Part shown: piece by piece, positions 12,939 to 23,883 of the stretch
Numbering within the stretch: the stretch's first letter is position 1
Layout: each line of letters starts with the position of its first letter
Assembly: GCF_038396675.1 (NCBI RefSeq)
Contig: NC_088934.1
Span: forward strand, 5,990,501-6,054,500
DNA from: Hydra vulgaris
Taxonomy: Eukaryota > Cnidaria > Hydrozoa > Anthoathecata > Hydridae
DNA: 64,000 nucleotides
Direction of reading: 5' to 3'
Notes under the pieces: model-generated
What the model saw: only the letters and a program-made list of their open reading frames with translations
The model's database searches: none
Told to the model about the DNA's origin: nothing
Translations under genes and position numbers: made by a program

Positions 12939-13289
12939 GTAGTAAAACTTTAACTTTGCTACGATTTGTTTAGTGGACGTTACAGTTTATATTTGTATTT
13001 TTGATCGTTACGGGACGGAAATTGATTAGTAGTTAGGTTAATAATATTATTAATTTGTTTTTAGTTGGCTAATAATTGTGAAATATTTATATGTTTAATG
13101 TTGTTTAAAATAATTTTTATGTGTTAATTAATGTGTATTATTTGTGTATTAAAAAATAAGAAAATAAGAATTAAAATTGATGTAAAAATATGCATAATAT
13201 TATGAAATATATTACAAAAGCTGTGTATGTGAGTAATTTATTAGTTAGATATATGAAGCAGATTAGTATAGTTATTTTTCTTTATAGTT

Positions 13290-14658
13290 GTTAGTCCAGT
13301 TTGTAGCAAGCTTTGTAATTTTTTAATAAGAATTTATTTTCGTGGCGGCACTTTGATATAATTTTGGTTCTCTTATTTAACAGTTCTTCAGGTTTTGGAT
13401 ATGATATAGTAGTAAATTTCTCATACAGACATAGTGAGCATCTTTTTGAAATATTTGAGTAGGGGGGTACTGATTTGAGAATAGACCATGTTAGCATAGG
13501 GGTTTCATTAAAATTGTTTTTTAAATCCCAGACATAGTTTGATAGGGCGGTAGAATTTTTGTATTTAATATTGTTGAATGATAATTTGTGGTTGTTGTAT
13601 CTGGTTTTCCATTCACCTTCCGTTAATCCTATATAAACTTTGCTGGGTTGGTTTTTTGCTGCGATGATGCATTTTTATATAATATTTGTGGATTTGCACT
13701 TACCATTCAGGGGGCATTCTGTTTTGTTTCGACAGTTGCATTTTGGATCATTATTTTCAATTCTTGGGATGATAATTTTTTTGTTGTGGTTTTCTATAAT
13801 TTTTTCTATATTTTCAGTGCAACTGTAGCTTACCTTTACAGTGTTTCTGTTTAAGATTTTGTGGAGTTTGTGTGTCCTAGGGAAGTTTTTTTCTAGTAAA
13901 TACAAGAACATCTTTGCAACATTTGTGGAGACGTTTTTATTAAATGGGGGGTTGAAGCATATCATATTGCGGTTACGATTTTTCTGGGGTATTTTTGTTT
14001 GATCTGATATTTAAGGGAGTAGTTTTTGTATCCGCTTTTTTTTAGTGCTTGTTCATATTCGTTTTTAGATTGATTAAATATAACTTCGCTGAGGGAATTT
14101 TGTGATAGTCTGTTTGATATTGAAGTAGGTAAGTGTTTAATAATTTGTGGTGGGTGATTAGAAAATATGTGGATATATTGAAAATTATCGTTGGGTTTTT
14201 TGAAAGGCTTATGGGTGTTTTGGGCTAAATTGAAAGTTACATCAAGGAAGTTAACTGATTTAAGATTTGTTTTTATGTCTATTTGAAATCCAACGTCTTT
14301 AAACTTTTGGATTATGTTTTTTCGCATTCGCTCCATTTCTTGGCCGTTAGAATTGCGTATTATTAACAAGCCATCATCATGGTAAAGCCCAATGTCGGTT
14401 TTTATAATTATATTAGATAATTCGTTGAGAATGTAGATCCCTACAAGTTTGCAAATTTCAGCGCCATCGTTGCTGCCCATTGTTACATCAAAACTTTCAT
14501 GGTTCAATTTTTTTATCCATGTGTTATTGTTGTGTAGTAGAGGAGGGATTTTCGGCTATGTGTTATAATTCTAAGTTGATCGTCTGTTATTGTGGTGTGT
14601 TGTTTTGCAAAAGAAACGGCTTTAATAAATATTTCTGTTGTTATAGATGGATAAAATT

Positions 14659-14722
<64 letters not shown>
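13290..14722 (-). pseudogene. Penelope-like retroelement: RT C-terminal part plus GIY-YIG endonuclease
   Basis: Reading the minus strand: RT blocks with NEFYPSITTEIFIKA and DDQLRIITHSRKSLL (14722-14513), then FDVTMGSNDGAEICKLVG and the catalytic-box equivalent GLYHDDGLLII (14507-13962), then the linker with a CNCRNKTECPLNGKC cysteine motif (13965-13675), then a GIY-YIG-type segment starting KVYIGLTEGEWKTRYNNH with a conserved downstream region (about 13640-13291). RT followed by GIY-YIG endonuclease is the canonical Penelope-like order. Frame changes occur near 14510, 13963 and 13650. The 5' part is cut off by a (TA)n tract. Confidence 0.85.
14664..14719. repeat. (TA)n microsatellite at the 5' break of the Penelope-like element
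   Basis: Alternating TA; the RT homology ends at this tract. Confidence 0.95.
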
Positions 14723-14724
<2 letters not shown>

Positions 14725-14860
14725 GTTTATATTTGATTTAAAAGACAATTTGAACAGAAATTCAAAACATTACAAGTTCCAATTTAAGTTCAACGTGATC
14801 AAAGATATATCGATTGGATAATCATACCTTATTACATTATATATAAATGAAAATAGTTAC

Positions 14861-14939
14861 CAGGATATATAAATGAAAAAAGATACCAGGTGCTTTTTGA
14901 CTGTACATGATTTGACAGTGATATTGAACTAAAAATGAA

Positions 14940-15003
<64 letters not shown>
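14861..15003. repeat. Dispersed repeat with long (TA)n tail, copy 2
   Basis: Homologous to 12637-12809: TACCAGG, TTGACTGTACATG and GAACTAAAAATGAAATA are shared in order, then (TA)n at 14944-15003. Confidence 0.75.
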
Positions 15004-15009
<6 letters not shown>

Positions 15010-15429
15010 ACCATATTTTTTTAAAACAAAAAGAGTAAATTTCCGATTCCCCACAACAAGCCAATAAAAGCATTACGCTTTTATCGCATTGATCACAAGA
15101 CAAGAAAGAAAAATACACATTGAAAAATATTATCTCTTTTTTATGCATATTAAACGTCTTGCCTTTACTGAAATGATTTTAGTCAAAATATTTTTAAAGG
15201 CTTAAAAATGCATAGTAAAGTTTGCATAGCAAATATAAACTTTAAATACAATATTTTGTAGAAGAAACTAGTTTAGTTATACTTTTTAGCGTTCTTTGTA
15301 TAAACAAATTTTTATTTCTGGTTTATACCCTCTAAAATGGTTTCCAACCTCGAAATTATGGCAACAGACTTAGCCTTCCAGTCTTTCTGATTTATACCTT
15401 AAGCAAGTAACTATTTAAAAATCCTTTTT

Positions 15430-16300
15430 TTTTAAAGATTATCTGCCGTAAATGCTATGAATCTGCATTCAAGCCTATTTTAATAATTAAATAATAACTT
15501 GAAGAACTCAGTTAATACCTCCACTGCACTTCTATAATTTCCTTCTATTTTTTTAAGGTCTCACAAAGTAAATGAAATTGACGTTCAAGAAAAGGCAATC
15601 AAAATTCTGTAGATTCAGAATTAAAAAAATTTTAAACTACAAGTAGTGAGTTTTCTTCGCTTAGAAAGTAAGACTTTAAAGGTTCAAACATTACAGGTAT
15701 TCAGTCTATTCATAGTGATAATAAGAGCCATCGTGTCTTTGAATATGGGAGAATCATTTTGAATTAGCAACCTATAAAGTTGCAAAACTCTTTTAATGTT
15801 TTTGTCCAAACAGTAAATTTATTAAATTGATGATATATTTTTAACATTATTTTTTTGATATCTATTGGTATTACATGTGAAGTAGCTGCAGAGAGTGCAT
15901 TATGCACTATATGAACAGCACATTCTATTGTCAAAATTTCACACTTAAAATTCTTTTCAAGCTTCGCATGAATATTACCTGCAGTTTTAATAGCAGATAA
16001 ACCACAAAAGTGGATTGTGTGCTGAAAATCAAATAATTATATCTTGTATATTGTAAAAGGTAATATCTTTTAAAATGATATTTGCTATTGCTTCTGCAGT
16101 TTCATTTGGAAGATTATGAACTTTAAAAACACAAGGGTTTATTTCAAAAGCTGGTTTAACAACACAGAATCTTACTATAACAGGTAAAAGTTTTATATTT
16201 TTGTGGTTTGATGCATCACATGCAACAAAACAAAGTTTGCTTTTTGAAAATCTTCTTTTAACAAATCTTCATGCCAATTTAAAATTACATTGTTAATAAG
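15430..16300 (-). pseudogene. hAT-like transposase relic
   Basis: Minus-strand reading gives KLCFVACDASNHKNIKLLPV (16240-16180), a region ending in NLPNETAEAIANIILK, then after a shift HFCGLSAIKTAGNIHAKLEK, ECAVHIVHNALSAATSH and FCNFIGC...KTRWLLL segments. D-A-S-N-H-K-N and the C-x2-H-style ECAVHIVHNA motif followed by a TRWLSL-like block are typical of a hAT-like transposase family common in animals. Multiple stops and shifts are present. Confidence 0.6.
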
Positions 16301-16324
16301 ATAAGACAACAAGTTACTCCGACT

Positions 16325-16471
16325 TGGTTCTTCCACACGTAATCTTATAATCACACGTAATCTATTGATCACAGATTACGTCTGGAAGAACCACACTTGG
16401 TTCTTGCATCCGTAAACTTATAATCAAATTTATTAAGAAAATCCTCATTCATTGAGGATTTTCTTAATAAA
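16325..16471. repeat. Two small foldback hairpins
   Basis: 16325-16346 pairs with 16372-16394 (TGGTTCTTCCA.ACGTAATC arms). 16429-16471 is a near-perfect hairpin with 19-bp arms (TTTATTAAGAAAATCCTCA and its complement) around a 5-nt loop. Confidence 0.8.
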
Positions 16472-16672
16472 TGAGGAAAAAAGTACTACTTTTAAATACA
16501 ACCGCGCAAAGTCGTTCATTATAGTTTCTTTCAAATAAATAAATTTTTTAAATCAATAGCTTTAAAAAAAGAAAATATTTTGTGATTTTCAGAAAAACAA
16601 GGAGTATAAAAAATATTACTTCCAAAAGAATATAATACTCTAAAAAAGCGTACGTCTGGCGTCTGATCACCC

Positions 16673-16706
16673 TATACACACACGCACATGCACACACACA
16701 CACGCA
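16673..16706. repeat. (CA)n-rich simple repeat
   Basis: Imperfect CA/CG dinucleotide run. Confidence 0.8.
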
Positions 16707-16989
16707 CAAAATCGAACAATGCTAAAAAGTGTTCCTAATTTTACATGTCTTAAAAACGAAACGAACTATACTACCACAGCAAACAGTTCAGGAGTCTGGA
16801 GTCATAGCAGGCCACGACATGAGCAATCAGCTGACACGTGACAGCACACAGGCAGAATTTCGTTGACACGTGCCATTTTGCAGCGGACAAAACAAGTGCA
16901 ATTTTTTTGGTTTAATTCATTTTATTAAGTCTGGTCCGTGTCAACGTCACGGAAATTTTTTAATAAGTAAAGGAAGTATCCAGAGGTTT

Positions 16990-17215
16990 CCAGAAGCATG
17001 CAGAAGCTTCTAGAAGTTTACAGAAGAAGCATCTGGAAGCATCCAGTAGCATCCAGAAGTATCCAGAAACATTCAGAAGCATCCAGACGCATCCAGAAGC
17101 TTCCAGAAGCATTGAAAAGAAGCATCTAGAATCTTCCAGAACAGGTTCACACAGGTTCATTTTGCTATATAAAAGACATGTAAATCGACATGTAATTCAG
17201 TCAGTATATGGAAGA
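16990..17215 (+). promoter_or_regulatory. Heat-shock-type promoter of the Tc1-like element
   Basis: Many AGAAGCATCC-type pentamer repeats contain canonical heat-shock elements of the form nGAAnnTTCnnGAAn, at 17002-17016 (GAAGCTTCTAGAA) and 17128-17142 (GAATCTTCCAGAA). The latter lies about 25 bp upstream of a TATA box TATATAAAAG (17166-17175). A TCAGT initiator-like motif follows at 17197-17201, about 30 bp after the TATA box. The same order recurs in the second copy of the element. Function is inferred from motif spacing. Confidence 0.65.
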
Positions 17216-17436
17216 CAATTAGTATTATCAAGACAGTTTATCGCAGTGAGTTTTATCAAAGTGTTTTATCGAAGAACATCAATACAAGAAGTGAAATAAA
17301 ACAAGTGTTTCATTACATCAATACAGTCCACATCCAACCATAACGTTGTGTTCCACAGAGCATTATTGTATCATCACAAGATAAATGAAACTCGGTTAGC
17401 TTTGAGAAGCGTGATTATTTATTTTTATTATTTTTT

Positions 17437-18430
17437 ATGACTTCAAGTGCAAAAATTGCTCCCGACAGTCTTGGATTGGAACTAAGAAAGAAAATTATTG
17501 GAGATTACGTAAGTGGAATGCCACAAAAAAGTATTTGTGAAAAAATGGACCGTATCAAGACTATGTTCCAAATATCGTTCTTCGGGGAAGTTGGCAGCAG
17601 ATAACAAAGGTGGAAAACCGCGTTCAACCACTTTTAGAGAGGATTCTATGATCGTCAGATCCGTCAAGAAGGATCCCGGGATATCATCAGTCGAGATACA
17701 AAAGCAATTAGAGCTGCCTGTATCGGACCGAACAATCAGACGACGTGCTGTTGAAGCCAGATTGTTTTCTCGACGCCCTGCAAAGAAACCGCTAATTTCA
17801 CTAAAAAACCAGAAGAAAAGACTCCTGTTTGCTACATCTGATATTGACTGGAATGTGCAGAAATGGCGAACTGTCCTGTTCAGTGATGAATCGAAGTTCA
17901 ACATCATTGGGAGCGATGGCATTTGCCGTGTACGTCGACCGGCCGGAAAACGCCTCGATTTACGTTATTGCCATAAGACCGTGAAGCATAGTGGAAGCAA
18001 TGTGATGGTCTGGGGGTGTTGTTCTGCTAACGGTCTAGGTCCAAAACATCGAAACGATGGAATAATGGACCGTTTCATGTATAAAAATATCCTCAAAGAT
18101 GTTATGTTACCTCATGCTGAATGGAATATGCCAAAAAAATGGGTTTTTCAGCAAGACAACGATCCGAAACACACTGCAAATGTAGTCAAGCAGTGGTTTC
18201 AAGACAACATCTTATCGGTGATTGATTAGCCGCCTTAATCTCCGGATCTCAACTCTATCGAGAACCTGTGGGAGATCGTCAACCGCAGAATTAATTGTGA
18301 AGCTGTTCTTAATAAGGATCAACTGTTTGAACAAATTCAAAAGGCCTGGGTAGCGATTCAACAAAGTTGCCTTGATCACCTGATCGAATCTATGCCTCGA
18401 AGATGCAATGCTGTGATCGACAACAAATGA
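17437..18430 (+). pseudogene. Tc1-like transposase (broken)
   Basis: A DD34E-type transposase that would cut and paste the element. It starts at ATG 17437, with helix-turn-helix segments (LGLELRKKIIGDYVSGMPQ; WTVSRLCSKYRSSGK; VSDRTIRRR). The catalytic acids lie in LFSDESKF, in QQDNDPKHT, and in the downstream SPDLNSIENLWE segment. There is a frameshift near 17545. A TAG at about 18228 and a TAA at about 18236 precede the last catalytic Glu, so the protein is dead. In the other copy an in-frame ATG stands where this copy has ATT, so the original start may have been downstream. Confidence 0.85.
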
Positions 18431-18697
18431 TTTGCCACGAAATATTGATAGCGAACTACAGCTTGGTCAACATTTTGTTGAGTTGCACTTGTTTTGTCCA
18501 GAAGGAAATCAACTTTTTTTAATACTTTTAGTTAATTTATTAATTTTCGTGTACAAATAATGAACTTTATGATGAATAAAACTTGAAGAACTTTGTCTCT
18601 AAACAGTTACATAGTTATTTCTCTAATTTGAAAAAATGCAGCACTTTTATATAAAGAAACTAAAGTAGGATTATTGTTTGCACTCGTTTTGTCCGAT

Positions 18698-19147
<450 letters not shown>

Positions 19148-19242
19148 ACAAATTTCCAAAGTTTCTCTTCAGCACAAAATGAGTAAATATTCTAATATAT
19201 AAGAAAATTTCTTTAAATTTTGATAAAATCATTTATTTTATA

Positions 19243-19281
19243 GATACGTGTTTCGACAATATCGTAGCCATCATCAGTTAA
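19243..19281 (-). ncRNA. Hammerhead-like motif (weak), second Penelope-like element
   Basis: The minus strand reads CTGATGA (19277-19271), a possible stem II with GGC/GTC pairing, then GAAAC (19254-19250) followed by ACGTA. The ACGT after GAAAC is self-complementary, as in very short stems III that work as dimers. Stem I pairing is poor, so the motif is probably degenerate. It lies 3' of a Penelope-like relic on the same strand. Confidence 0.35.
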
Positions 19282-19479
19282 AATATATTAAAATGCTTAA
19301 ATCAAATTAGTAAAATTAGGTAAATTAATAGGAACCTTATTATAAAGAATTTAATAAAAATGCAATTAATTAATTTAACAAATGTTTTAAAAAAGTAAAA
19401 GAACCGGTAATGTTAAAAGGAACTAGATTAAAAGTGTCACTTTCACATGGTTCATTTGTTTATTAATAGTGGGTTTTTC

Positions 19480-19900
19480 CCACTCTATTTACATGCTTTC
19501 TTTGAGTTTTAATATAATTTTGTTGAAGGCCGAATCCAAAATTGAAAAATTAGCATGATAAAACTATTAAAACAGCTTTCATTTGAATGAATGTGTTTAT
19601 AAATGTTAAGTTTTTATCCCTTTTTTGGCGCTTGATTATTCGTGTCTTTAAATGGCGAGTAGTTTCGCCAATATAACAGAATTAACGAATGAATTAAAGT
19701 CTGTAGGAAAGGCATTTTTTGCGAAAAAAATTTTTGAAATTTAAATGAAGTAAAAACCAATCTTACGGTGTTTGATTTAAAATATCTTTTAATGAAAAAT
19801 TTGCGTTTAGTCTTTGTTTAATTAAATCGGATATTTTGCCAATATAAGGAAGTTTAAAATTTTGATACCTTTGTAGTTTTCCCGAATGTTATGAAATTTC
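19480..19900 (-). pseudogene. Penelope-like element relic: linker and GIY-YIG domain
   Basis: Minus-strand reading: FKLPYIGKISDLIKQRL (about 19870-19815), then CYIGETTRHLKTRIIKR, the GIY-YIG signature region (about 19675-19620), and a downstream FNFGFGLQQNYIKTQRKH segment. The RT domain is missing. A second Penelope-like element begins about 200 bp to the right on the opposite strand, so the two are head to head. Confidence 0.6.
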
Positions 19901-20077
19901 GATAATGGTGTTGTTAACATAAGAGCTATGGATTTAATATAATTTAATATTGACCATCAATTTGGTCAGAAATTTTATCTTTTCAAAACACTTGTTACAT
20001 TATTTACTTGCATTTTATTGTAATTTTTATCATAGAGTCTCTTTTAATTTACTTAATTTTACTAAGTTAATTTAAAG

Positions 20078-20150
20078 ATTTTAATATATTTTAACTGATG
20101 ATGGCTATGATATAGTCGAATCATGTATTTATAAAGTAAATGGTTTTAAC
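20078..20150 (+). repeat. Inverted copy of the Penelope terminal repeat with degenerate hammerhead
   Basis: 20078-20150 is close to the reverse complement of 19195-19295. CTGATGA is intact (20095-20101), but GAAAC has become GAATC, so this hammerhead copy should be inactive. Confidence 0.6.
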
Positions 20151-20189
20151 AGAAAGTAAAAAAATAGTCTTATTTATTAGAATCATTTT

Positions 20190-22125
20190 GTGCTGAAGGG
20201 AAATTTTGGAAATATAATTAATGACATAGCACACAAGTACATGCAATTTTCGAAAAGTGATTTTAAAAAACAAGAAAAATTACAATTAAAGTTATGCAAA
20301 GCAGATTTAGATATTAATTTTTTAAATAATTTCAAAAAGCTTGGAGTTTTGCTGAAGTTTATTTGTTTTAATTTCACTCGTCTTATAAGGAAAAGATTAC
20401 TCTGAAGCGCAATAGTAAAACGCAACAAGGAGAAACAACAATTTTATAATGAGGTTATTTTAATTGAAAATAGTTTTAAATTTCCCCTATCTACAGTTGA
20501 TTGGTTTATTTTAACAAGAGCTTTGTAAAATAACATCAAAAAAGAAAAAGAAAATTTTTTGAAAATACACGAAAAGAAATTAAAGAAATTATCAAAATGG
20601 TCATAGTTTACTTTTTAATATTTCAGATTTTATATCTTTCTTTATTTAAGCTTTCAAAAGACGAATTAGACATCTTACCCTCCACAACATCTTTAAAAAA
20701 CCGATATATATTCTTCATTCGAACTTATAAACCGATATCTTCAAAATAATTTAAAAAGCAATAATAACTCCAGTCGACTTAAAGCTGAACTTTCTTATCT
20801 TGCTAATTCCTATATATATAAATATTGTCCATCTAAAGAAACTTTAAAAAAGCATGGGATTCTGAAAAAATTATGTAACAATCCAATATCATTATTTTAA
20901 AACCAGTTAAAGGAAATAGCGTGGTTATTCTAGATAAAGAAATTTATGACAATGGTCTCTTTAAAATCATTTATGATCTATCCAAATTTAAAAAACTTAA
21001 AAATAATGTCACTATCACCAGAGAAACACAACTTCAAAACTTTCTAAGAAAACTCAAGAAAAAAGGTTTCTTTGGTGAATCCAATATAATAATTTTTAAC
21101 CTTCAGGCTTTCATCCAGCCCGCATCTATGGTCTTCCGAAATTACATAAGATGATTTCTTCTGACGATAATATAAGTTTCAGACCTATTGTATCATCCAT
21201 TGGTACTTATAATTATCAATTATCTAAATTTCTTAGAAAGCTACTATCTCCACTAATACCATCGGAATTTTACACTAAAGATTCTTTCATCTTTTCTAAA
21301 GAAATAAATCAAGCTAGTCTTCATGAACATTTCTTAGTATCTTACGATATTACAAGTTTATACACCAATATTCCACTACAAGAAACAATTGATATTACCT
21401 TCAATAGCGTAATAAATAGTAAAATTAATCTTAAAATTAGTAAAAGTGATTTAAAAAAACTCTTCAATTTTGCGACATCTCAAACTCATTTTCTCTTCAA
21501 AGGACAAATTTACGACCAAATTGATGGTGTTGCCATTGGTTCAACCTTAGCACCTAATCTTGTTATAGGAAATTTTGAAGACAAATGGCTCAAATCATAT
21601 AACGGAGAAAAACCAGCTTTTTATAAACGGTATGTAGATGATATTTTTGCTGCTTTTACTTCTAAAAATCACGCCGATTTATTTTTGGAATATATCAATA
21701 ATAAACACAATTCTATTACTCTTACAACGGAAAAACAAATTCAATCAAAAATATCATTTTTGGACCTAATTCTAAGTAAAACAAACGATTCCACAATTAC
21801 CACTGATTTTCATAAGAAAACTTTCTAGGGACTCTACACAAACTTTTTTAGTTTCACTTCATTTTCAAACAAAGTTAGTCTAGTTAAAAGTTTAATTAGA
21901 AGAGCTTATAAAATAAACACCAATAGTCTCAGTCTTTTCAAACAAAGTTAGTCTAGTTAAAAGTTTAATTAGAAGAGCTTATAAAATAAACACCAATAGT
22001 CTCAGTCTTAGTCATGATATTAACGATCTTTTTAAAGATCTGAAACGCATTTTATACCCGCCTTTCATATGTGACTGTAAAAAGTTTAAATCAATTTCTA
22101 ATAGTTATAGTTTAATGCGATCAAT
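20190..22125 (+). pseudogene. Penelope-like element: reverse transcriptase (broken)
   Basis: N-terminal pieces lie at 20190-20405 (MQFSKSDFKKQEKLQLKLC) and about 20920-21154 (GNSVVILDKEIYDN-like block). The main RT segment is 21151-21828 with SFRPIVSSIGTYNYQLSKFL, LVSYDITSLYTNIPLQETID (catalytic Asp), GVAIGSTLAPNL and YVDDIFAAF (YxDD box). A C-terminal block KDLKRILYPPFICDCKKF lies near 22030-22090. There are frame changes near 20405, 20900, 21150 and 21825. The GIY-YIG domain is absent because the next transposon begins. Confidence 0.85.
21862..22007 (+). repeat. 73-bp tandem duplication inside the Penelope RT
   Basis: Two copies at 21862-21934 and 21935-22007 are essentially identical. The 73-bp unit is not a multiple of three, so it shifts the frame. 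Confidence 0.9.
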
Positions 22126-22800
22126 CAAAACTTGCTCTGTTGAAGCTTGCCAATCTCCCTCGTAAACCTTCTGTGCCAAATGTCCCCAAAAATTTTCAAT
22201 TGGTCGTGCTTGAGGCACATTTGGGGAATGGGATTCTTTATTAACGTAATAGACATATTGGTTCATCCAATTTAGAGAATCTTCAGAATAATGAGAACTT
22301 GCTAAATCTGGCCAAAATAAATAGTTAAAGTCTCCATGCTACTTGTGACTAAATGGAAGAAGTCGTTTTTCAAAACATTCATTAATATAGATTGATGAAT
22401 TGATCGCTACAGTCTTGGAAGTGCGAAACAATGGCTCGGATATACCACGGTCAGATATGGCTATCCACATTAATAATTTTTTTGGAAATTTCTCTTTTCC
22501 TATAAAACAAACACTTTCTGGGCATGTCTTTTTGTTGTTTGTGTAGTATCCAGAATTTCCAGGCATGTTGTCCCCTGCAAAACAAAAGTATTTTTCGTCA
22601 TCGATGACTACAAGCGATTTTGTGTTAAAGAGTTGGTTTACTAGTTTCCTGCTTCTTTTCTTTGCATTTATTTGTTGTTCTACAGTGTATTTTGGAGTCT
22701 TTTCACGTTTTCTATATTTAATATTCATTTTTTTTAACTGACGACCAATTGTCGAATGATTTACACCGAATTTAATACCCATTTTTCTCTGACTGACCCT
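22126..22800 (-). pseudogene. Tc1/mariner (IS630-like) transposase fragment
   Basis: HTH part: FGVNHSTIGRQLKKMNIKYRK (22780-22720). Catalytic region: LVVIDDEKYFCF (first Asp), PGNSGYYTNNK, KLLMWIAISDRGISEPLF, then after a TAG at 22339, FWPDLASSHY (second Asp) and ARPIENFWGHLAQKVYEGDW (third acid, E). The order D...PDLASSHY...PIENFW identifies the superfamily. The N-terminal start is uncertain, and the fragment is broken by at least one stop. Confidence 0.75.
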
Positions 22801-23059
22801 TTTTCGATTGTTGACAAGTCAATTACCATTTGCGTTTTTTTCAAATAATAAAGTTTATATTTTATAGAACGTTTATGCCTACGCATAAAACCACAAAAAC
22901 TAATTATTATGCTCAAGTAATGAAATTAGGATTTGTCCGATAACTTCCGCATCACCCGTTAAATAATTAAAAATATATTAAAAAAATCCTGCCGGCAATT
23001 AATCGCAGGATTAGTTTCCGACACTGCCGGCAATTACCATTTACGTTTTTTAATTGTAA

Positions 23060-23835
23060 ATGGCATCTTCAAAATCAAAACAACGAAAAATCGACAAGGA
23101 ATGTCGTTTATTTAATGATGAATGGCAAACAAAATAATTTTTTGTTGAATGAAATTCAGTGCTAGTATGTTTAATATGTAATGAATCGGTTTCAGTGTGC
23201 AAAGAATATAATTTAAGGAGGCACTATGATACAAAACATTCAAAAACTTATAATCAGTTTGTCAACAAATAAGTTATTTAAACAACAAGATTTGTTAAAA
23301 AGAGGGAAACACTGAAACAGAAAGTGCTGCTATTGCAAGTTATGAAGTGAGTCTTCTTTTAGCTAAAAATTGTAAACCATTCAGTGATGGGGAAATTATT
23401 AAGGAATTTCTTGAAATTGTGTTCAAAAACATTTGTCCTGAAAAATTGAAAATTTTAAATAATATCTCCCTCTCAAGACAAACAATTACACGAAGAACAT
23501 GTGATATTGCTGATGATCTGAGTTTGTCATTGGCTAAAAAAATAAAAGCATTTCAGTACTATTCAATAGCTATTGATGAATCAGCTAATATATCACAAAC
23601 TGCTCATTTAACTATTTTTATTCGTGGTATTGATAATGATTTTCTTGTTACTGAAGAGCTACTTGACATCTATTCTATGCATGGCAGAACAACAAGAGAA
23701 AACATTTTTCTTGCCATGAGGAAAGTTTTTAAAAAGTTCAACTTGACTTACAACAGATTAATTTCAATTACATCAGATGATGGCAGCTCAATGATTGGAA
23801 AAAAAAATGGGTGTTGTTTCCAGACTGGAAAATGA
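23060..23835 (+). pseudogene. hAT-like (ZBED-type) transposase, truncated
   Basis: N-terminus: KQRKIDKECRLFNDEWQ followed by a BED-like zinc finger CLICNESVSV..YNLRRHYDTKH (Cys2-His2 spacing). Then 23347-23835: an IASYEVSLLLAKNCKPFSDGE-type block, SLSRQTITRRTCDIADDL, YYSIAIDESANISQTAHL and RLISITSDDGSSMIG. The Asp of AIDES and the TSDDG block correspond to hAT catalytic and conserved sites. There are stops in the N-terminal part. The C-terminus, including the dimerisation domain, is lost where the Tc1-like copy 2 begins. Confidence 0.75.
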
Positions 23836-23837
23836 AA

Positions 23838-23883
23838 TGCAGAAAACAACTTCTCATTAGTATTTAGCAGAAAACAACTTCTC
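23838..23883 (+). repeat. 18-bp direct repeat at the hAT/Tc1 junction
   Basis: GCAGAAAACAACTTCTCA occurs at 23838-23855 and again at 23866-23883, right where Tc1-like copy 2 begins. It is too long for a Tc1 target duplication (TA) and points to a local rearrangement or filler DNA at a broken end. Confidence 0.7.

Noticed and set aside
17482..17922. 146-codon minus-strand frame over the Tc1 gene
   Set aside because: Antisense shadow of the transposase; the same shadow appears on the plus strand of copy 2 (24436-24852).
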